NCBI RefSeq assembly: GCF_037975245.1
Contig: NC_092581.1
Coordinates: 8,867,303 to 8,931,302, forward strand
Length of the DNA: 64,000 nucleotides
Direction: 5' to 3'
From: Apostichopus japonicus
Lineage: Eukaryota; Echinodermata; Holothuroidea; Aspidochirotida; Stichopodidae
Part shown: positions 60,901-64,000 of the stretch, in pieces
Layout of the letters: the number at the start of each line of letters is the position of its first letter
Numbering within the stretch: position 1 is the stretch's first letter
The notes under the pieces: model-generated
Databases searched by the model: none
What the model saw: only the letters and a program-made list of their open reading frames with translations
What the model was told of the DNA's origin: nothing
Program-made: the position numbers and the translations under genes

Positions 60901-63443
60901 GGGAGGAGGTAGACAACAGAAGATGCGGAACCAGACACCGAATCCTCCCCAGGCTAGTCTGGATCTGTCGGGCAAACACCCGGTCTCTGTCCTCAATGAA
61001 CTTTGCTCCAAGAGGAGATGGCCGCAGGCAGATTATGTCATGGTGCACGAAGAAGGACCTCCTCACAGAAAAGAATTCATATTTAAGGTATTGTGGTAAA
61101 ATTATTAGGAAAAGTCTGCCGTCAGTGACCTCGTTCTATGAGAATTGTGTACGAGACAAGCTGCTGTCCGTGTGGAAAGATCCCAGCCACCCATCGCATA
61201 ATCATCTAACCAGCTGTATCTTTGCTCGTAGCGGTAGATTGAGGTCTCTGACGTCACACACAAATAGACATCGTTCTTCGTTTATAGGCACTGCCATTAG
61301 TATTCACAACAAGAACTTCATGAGGTAGGGGGGGGTGGCCGTTCCACTTACTTGCGCTGTTGGAGCTAGTTGTTTAGACTGCATTTAACTGTTGTATATT
61401 ATCAATGTTTTTTGTTTTTTTCGTATTTTGTATCATTCATTGTATCAATGTTCTTTGTATTTTGTATCATTCATTGTATTGCTCACCGCAGATATGTAAT
61501 TTCCTTCTGGGATTCAATTAAGTTGACTTACTTACTTACTTACTATGGTGGAAATCTCATCCTTCTTGAGCAGATTAATTTATTCTTTTTGGATTGCTAT
61601 TCGATACCCAACTTGCACTGCAATGGAAGTCATGTAAGCTGGTCTAGTCAAATTTACTTGACCTCAAAGGGTGTGAAGACTCGCGCAAAAAGACAAGTCT
61701 AATGCCGGTAATCTGACCTAGTTTCGAATTAGGTGTAACAGAAGTGTTAGACACCACCACGGATCCCAGAAAATACACACACAGCTTGCTACCGTCGGTA
61801 ATTAGACACTAGTGTACAGTCAATACGTACAGCTGCAGTCAATACCCACAGCACAGTGTAAAAACGATACAGTGATGGACATCTCAGGTCCAGCTAAAGA
61901 TAACAAGGTATCACGTTGCATTACTGTCTGCATTTTGTAGCGACAAGAGAAAAACTTCACTTGCAAGCAACAGAAAGTTAACTTTTTAAAGATGGCGGCA
62001 CGCTGTTTGGGGCGAGTCTTAAATGCCTTTAAAGGTCTGCTGTATAGACCTCAACTATAGCACGCTATCATGGAAAATTTTCTTGAGATTACGTAATCGA
62101 CCTGCCTTGGTCGTAAAATGACCTCATTTTACGAATTAGACTTGCCTAGCCTGCCACATATTTTTTCTTGTACGAGGTCATTTGTGTAAACGCTGTATGA
62201 TTAACTATGTAATTTATTATCTATGTTGGCTAATTGTGGAGCCTGAGGGCGTTTTACAACCGTGGTTGGTCGATTACATAATCACAAAACTGTCCAAGAT
62301 ATAGCATGCTATAATTTGGAGCCAATAAAGCAGATCTTTAATGAATTAGAATAATGATGTGTTTAAACCAAGTGTGAAAAGTGTCTCATGATCTCATCAA
62401 TTCATTAATTACTCACTCATTAATCTGTATTTCAGTGGCACAATTGAGTCAGTCGTCTATTTTGCTCAAATCCAATTTTTGTTTCTTAATAATACTCGGG
62501 TAGGTTTGGTAAAAATGCCCACCAAAGCACAAAGCGGTTGCTGTAGAGGAGTCAGTTGCATTTGACAGTTTCATTCCACACAGGTTCACTCCTGTTGTGG
62601 TGTGTTGTTGCATTTGACAGTTTCATTCCACACAGGTTCACTCCTGTTGTGGTGTGTTGTTGCATTTGACAGTTTCATTCCACACAGGTTCACTCCTGTT
62701 GTGGTGTGTTGTTGCATTTGACAGTTTCATTCCACACAGGTTCACTCCTGTTGTAGTGTGTTGTTCTTTCTGTGAACTCTATGAAAGCTGTCTTCTTATT
62801 CAGAACAGGCATAGTTAGCTGTTTATTAGCCTCAGTAGTTCATGTCAGTTTTAGTTCCAATTCTAATATGGAAAGTAGGCTAGGATGCTGTGAAAGTGTG
62901 ATAGTCTATGCTCAGTTTTCATGTTGTTTTGCAAAGTAATTGAGTTTGTGTAGATGTCTGCTGCCACCATTGACATTATTTTAGGGTTTTAAGACAGTCG
63001 CTCAAGATATGCTTCTGGTTTACATTGGAAGCTTCTCAATACCATGATACAACACATAGTTAACATGTCAAAGAATATAGTAAATTATAATTTGATTTGA
63101 ACTTCTGGTGTGACTGGTTGCCATGACAACATAAAGTATACACAAGGAAATATGCCCATTTCATTGCTATAGCAGTGAGGGTTGTATTCATAGACCCTGT
63201 GTGACTACAGACAAATGTATTTCATTAGTTCAACAATACACATAAAATAAAACAATGTCAAAAATAACTGAAATTTAGAAAATGTTGCATATCTTGTATT
63301 CTTTATATCGACAGGTTATTCTAAATGGAGAGGAATTTAAAGGATCTGTGTCTTGCAATAATAAAAAGGAAGCAAAAGCTCTGGCTGCAGAGACAGCTCT
63401 TATCAAGATGGGCCTTCTACCAAACCCTTCTCAAGCTACCTGA
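45855..63443 (+). CDS. SON: SON-like RS / G-patch / dsRNA-binding splicing cofactor (whole gene, 9 coding exons)
   Basis: SON is a large nuclear-speckle protein that promotes splicing of weak introns. Joining exons 45855-45955, 48763-50903, 51568-51749, 53143-53508, 54077-54187, 56817-56939, 59552-59699, 60861-61087 and 63315-63443 gives 3528 nt, an open frame of 1175 residues plus stop, and every junction is GT-AG. Domains in order: a short N-terminal helix; a His/Lys-rich basic tract (about aa 79-133); a long acidic/serine-rich region; an RS domain (about aa 610-700); the SON-specific block with SGGKTVDELT and FPVSSGTQHRKKE; a G-patch (about aa 1009-1057, GWKQGEGLGRNKEG); and a C-terminal dsRNA-binding motif (about aa 1095-1170, DLSGKHPVSVLNELC). 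The order matches vertebrate SON, but the protein is about half as long because the large vertebrate repeat region is absent. It is divergent from the MFSD9-like gene. Confidence 0.97.
45956..48762 (+). other. SON: SON intron 1
   Basis: 2.8 kb, GTAAGA to TTCCAG. It holds a short (AC)n run at about 47123. An ORF beginning at 48629 runs into exon 2 only by reading through this intron's polypyrimidine tract. No mobile element recognised. Confidence 0.7.
48763..50903 (+). CDS. SON: SON exon 2 (large basic, acidic and RS-rich exon)
   Basis: A single open exon of 2141 nt between acceptor ttcatttccag and donor GTGAGT. It encodes a Lys/His-rich nuclear tract (KKRHHHKHSK, SKHKRKHKRK), a long low-complexity acidic and serine-rich region, a small in-frame tandem peptide repeat (VETTSKVTDE), and an RS domain with many SRSRS/RSRSP pairs. 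It ends in KKLFEFAKANAYLY, which corresponds to the conserved helix just after the RS domain in SON. One huge central exon is also typical of vertebrate SON. Most of this region is expected to be disordered and phosphorylated. Confidence 0.95.
50120..50221 (+). repeat. SON: In-frame 33-bp repeat within SON exon 2
   Basis: Three consecutive units of GTAGAGACTACGTCGAAGGT + AACCGACGAAGAG encode VETTSKVTDEE, VETTSKVTDEK and VETTTSKVTEK (the last with one extra Thr codon). They correspond to about aa 487-520 in the disordered acidic region. Unit length is a codon multiple, so copy-number change would keep frame. Confidence 0.9.
50922..51177 (-). mobile_element. tRNA-derived SINE, family 1, copy C, beside the SON exon 2 donor
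   Basis: An inverted copy: the head at 51110-51177 reads on the - strand GAGTGCTAGCTCAGTGGTTA (a good A box) and GTTCGAGTCACTCC (B box). The body follows, with the (ATAC)n tail at 50922-50955. The tail begins under 20 bp after the exon 2 donor of SON. Flanking CTCCAGTCTG...CTCAT direct repeats at 51173-51225 suggest local slippage at the insertion. Confidence 0.9.
51568..51749 (+). CDS. SON: SON exon 3
   Basis: Acceptor tttttcaag, donor GTAATG, 182 nt. It completes the SGGKTVDELTEVCKGLSK block and an acidic stretch (GEDSSDEEP), then FIRHPFLVKERP, which matches the conserved HHPF region of SON. The phase is closed at the end (61 codons including the split glycine). Confidence 0.93.
51990..52620. 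repeat. 39-bp minisatellite in SON intron 3
   Basis: About 15 units of TACTATGATGGTTTGTTTAG + TGCCATTTGTCATCTGTAG. Some units carry an extra GCCATTTGTCATT block of about 13 bp. The 39-nt period is divisible by three, so spurious repeat ORFs appear on both strands. Confidence 0.94.
53143..53508 (+). CDS. SON: SON exon 4 (FPVSSG block and proline-rich linker)
   Basis: Acceptor cgcaatgcag, donor GTAAGT, 366 nt, both ends in phase 0. It encodes LRVQFPVSSGTQHRKKE and GEWEPVKK, highly conserved in SON. A Pro/Ser/Thr-rich linker of about 70 residues follows, and the exon ends in RVFDETPAD. The linker looks poorly constrained compared with the first third. Confidence 0.94.
53617..53702 (+). mobile_element. 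5'-truncated SINE/LINE tail in SON intron 4
   Basis: About 85 bp: ATTGTACAGCGCTTCAAGAT, GGGAGGCACTATATAAGTAT, then (ATT)n. The end resembles the CGCTATATAAGTA-(TTA)n tail of the SINE at 39571, so it is probably a truncated member of a related family that shares that tail. Confidence 0.65.
54077..54187 (+). CDS. SON: SON exon 5
   Basis: Acceptor gacatttcag, donor GTAAGA, 37 codons, phase 0. It encodes NVNIADVVAMRLKAARQLQS then NPLDIEALSSMHRAQHR. This corresponds to the SON segment just before the G-patch (family pattern A-RL--NP-D-EA---M-RAQ-R). Confidence 0.94.
54568..55820. mobile_element. TTAA-flanked inverted-repeat element (non-autonomous, 1.25 kb)
   Basis: The ends are AAGGATTGTCTGGTGG and, inverted, AGGAATTGTCTGGTGG (14 of 16 match). 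TTAA lies directly outside both ends (54564-54567, 55821-55824). The host 43-bp repeat reads GGTTTTAAGTTAG at uninterrupted junctions, so the empty site is visible in the same array and contains TTAA once. No transposase was recognised; a 154-codon - strand ORF (54875-55339) crosses an internal duplication. TTAA targets are typical of piggyBac, but the ends are not the usual CCC type. Confidence 0.85.
54837..55334. repeat. 280-bp internal tandem duplication inside the TTAA element
   Basis: AATTTCCGGTGAAATTTCTT starts at about 54838 and again at about 55118. The following 215 bp, through ACAATCGGACAGTTCTGCGA, is repeated with scattered differences. The duplication is internal to the mobile element and makes the - strand ORF look repetitive. 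Confidence 0.85.
56034..56816 (+). other. SON: Rest of SON intron 5
   Basis: Beyond the 43-bp array I see only a 103-codon ORF (56269-56580) without recognisable motifs. No repeat or exon seen. Confidence 0.5.
56817..56939 (+). CDS. SON: SON exon 6
   Basis: Acceptor ttccaaattag, donor GTAAGT, 41 codons, phase 0. It encodes LQNWVNKESKPGLFTGRT, LTPLQLANPNRK and QAWAKK. This matches the SON linker that reads W-----PGQFTGS and QAWIKK in vertebrates. Confidence 0.94.
56940..59551 (+). other. SON: SON intron 6
   Basis: 2.6 kb. A 141-codon ORF lies at 58356-58781 with no family signature. A short inverted repeat surrounds CCCATCGATGCATCATTATG at 58028-58080 (CTCCCATCGATGCATCA versus TGATGCATTGATGGGAG), able to form a hairpin of about 17 bp with a 20-odd-base loop. 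No exon seen. Confidence 0.5.
59552..59699 (+). CDS. SON: SON exon 7 (G-patch)
   Basis: Acceptor ctcaccacag, donor GTACGT, 148 nt. It holds the whole G-patch: GGIGMQLLQKMGWKQGEGLG, then RNKEGVTLPIMLDVKMDRKG. The glycines and the tryptophan of the family signature are all present. G-patches commonly recruit and activate DEAH-box helicases. Confidence 0.97.
59756..60300. repeat. Diverged ~288-bp tandem duplication in SON intron 7
   Basis: CTGAACAACTGCATAAGTAC (about 59763) matches CTAAACAACCACATAAGTAC (about 60051). The similarity continues through TTGTCCCATTATT, TGGTTTAATG, AATGGCTAAAAGCA, GACCTATGACATCA and CCCACCAAGTTTGAAC. The copies are clearly diverged, so this is an old event. Confidence 0.8.
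60861..61087 (+). CDS. SON: SON exon 8 (start of dsRNA-binding motif)
   Basis: Acceptor gcatctttag, donor GTATTG (a weaker donor), 227 nt. It encodes a basic linker (KMLGGGRQQKMRNQ), then DLSGKHPVSVLNELCSKRRW and HRKEFIFK, the first half of the C-terminal dsRNA-binding motif. A LINE fragment begins within a few tens of bases of the donor. Confidence 0.96.
61105..61548 (+). mobile_element. 5'-truncated LINE in SON intron 8
   Basis: The + strand frame ending at about 61326 encodes SFYENCVRDKLLSVWKDPSH, LTSCIFARSGRLRSLTSHTN and RHRSSFIGTAISIHNKNF, like the terminal 65 residues of a non-LTR ORF2. The 3' UTR carries a duplicated ATTTTGTATCATTCATTGTA and ends TTCCTTCTGGGATTCAATTA + (CTTA)n. It begins within tens of bases of the SON exon 8 donor and is in the sense direction. 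Confidence 0.75.
61549..63314 (+). other. SON: Rest of SON intron 8
   Basis: After the LINE tail there is one 52-bp x4 array; the rest shows nothing recognisable. A short inverted pair, TAAAGGTCTGCTGTATAGAC with CAACTATAGCACGCTAT near 62030 and ATATAGCATGCTATAATTTG + GAGCCAATAAAGCAGATCTTTA near 62300, suggests a small ~300-bp palindromic element. Confidence 0.45.
62556..62763. repeat. 52-bp tandem repeat, four copies, in SON intron 8
   Basis: Four almost identical units of TTGCATTTGACAGTTTCATT + CCACACAGGTTCACTCCTGT + TGTGGTGTGTTG. The first unit is preceded by a GAGTCAG junction, and the last differs by one base (GTAGTG). Near-identity implies recent expansion. Confidence 0.95.
63315..63443 (+). 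CDS. SON: SON exon 9 (end of dsRNA-binding motif, stop)
   Basis: Acceptor tatatcgacag, 42 codons and TGA at 63441. It encodes VILNGEEFKGSVSCNNKKEA then KALAAETALIKMGLLP, the second beta strands and terminal helix of the dsRNA-binding motif (family: K--AK--AAE--L--MGL-P). The last codons (from MGLLPNPSQAT) are also the first unit of a repeat array that fills the 3' UTR. Confidence 0.96.
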   Translation, partial: VILNGEEFKGSVSCNNKKEAKALAAETALIKMGLLPNPSQAT

Positions 63444-63890
63444 AAAGAAATTGTTGATTGGCCAGCTGGGCCCTCCACCAAACCCTTCCCCAGCGACTTA
63501 AAAGAAAATTCTTGACTGGTCAGCTGGGACCCTCCATTAGACACTTCCCACGTTACCTTGGCTAGTCAAGCTGGGCCCTCCAGCAAACATTTCCCAACCT
63601 ACCTGAAAGAAAACACTTGACTGGCAAGCTGTGCCCTCCACTAACCCTGTCCTAGCTACCTGAAAGGAAATGCTTGGCTAACCAGCTGGGCCTTCTACCA
63701 AATACTTTGCAAGTTTACCTTGGCTATTCCAGCTGGGCCATCCACCAAACTCTTCGCAAGTTACCTTGGCTTGTCATGCTAGGCCCTGCACCAACACTTC
63801 CCAATTTACCTCGAAGAAATCTCTCTTCTGGTCATGCTGTTCCATCCATCAAATCAATCTCAAACTGCCTGACAACATTAACTGGACAGC
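63409..63890 (+). repeat. 58-bp tandem array spanning the SON stop codon and 3' UTR
   Basis: Units begin GGGCCcTCcACCAAACcCTT and end GG(c/t)CAGCT. The first unit starts inside SON coding sequence (MGLLPNPSQAT) and holds the stop codon. At least seven diverged copies follow, some full-length (57-58 bp) and some 46-47 bp, missing the same GAAAG-type block of about 11 bp. The SON 3' UTR runs off the array toward the window end. No polyadenylation signal is evident before 64000. Confidence 0.85.
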
Positions 63891-64000
63891 CGAAAGAAGA
63901 GCCTACTATTGGTCACTTCCTTGTAACATGTCAGAAATTTATAAATGAATTCAAAGAAAGTGTCCATGGGAACCTATGATGCCAACCCAGGAACCCGTCT

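Overview
This is an animal nuclear genome window: AT-rich, intron-rich, with no bacterial gene packing. It holds two recognisable genes, arranged head to head. On the + strand a complete SON orthologue (RS-domain, G-patch, double-stranded-RNA-binding splicing cofactor) runs from 45855 to 63443 in nine coding exons. They join in frame to 1175 codons plus stop. On the - strand a complete MFSD9-like major facilitator transporter runs from 45584 down to 16259 in six coding exons (419 codons plus stop). A second, diverged, intact copy of its terminal exon lies further downstream at 10742-10045. The two start codons are about 270 bp apart, so the genes probably share a divergent promoter. Protein similarity, tRNA-derived SINEs and the many poly-G/C runs suggest an invertebrate deuterostome, possibly an echinoderm such as a sea cucumber; that placement is inference.

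Layout. 1-10044: no gene seen; SINE pieces, dispersed repeats, and a 1.8-kb 20-bp satellite (5592-7355) built on GATC-containing units. 10045-16962: the two alternative terminal exons of the transporter gene, separated by a 38-bp minisatellite with an exact 456-bp (12-unit) higher-order period. 16963-34851: a very long intron with SINE and LINE pieces and a 33-bp repeat array. 34852-45584: transporter exons 5 to 1; the introns hold a 34/35-bp array, a SINE, a Mutator-like element, and a rearranged Ty3/Gypsy remnant carrying a nested hAT-like element. 45585-45854: the inter-gene promoter. 45855-63443: SON, whose introns hold a SINE beside the exon 2 donor, a 39-bp array, a 1.25-kb TTAA-flanked inverted-repeat element inserted in a 43-bp array, a LINE tail, and a 52-bp x4 array. 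63409-63890: a 58-bp repeat array that starts inside the last SON codons and fills the 3' UTR.

The most interesting biology is the transporter's pair of 3' terminal exons. Each encodes the whole C-terminal half (predicted TM7-12), and both have an acceptor at the same codon and phase. One N-terminal half could therefore be spliced to either of two C-terminal halves. The other notable layer is how often tandem arrays and mobile elements interact: elements sit inside arrays, one array grows out of a coding end, and a local duplication copies a splice acceptor.
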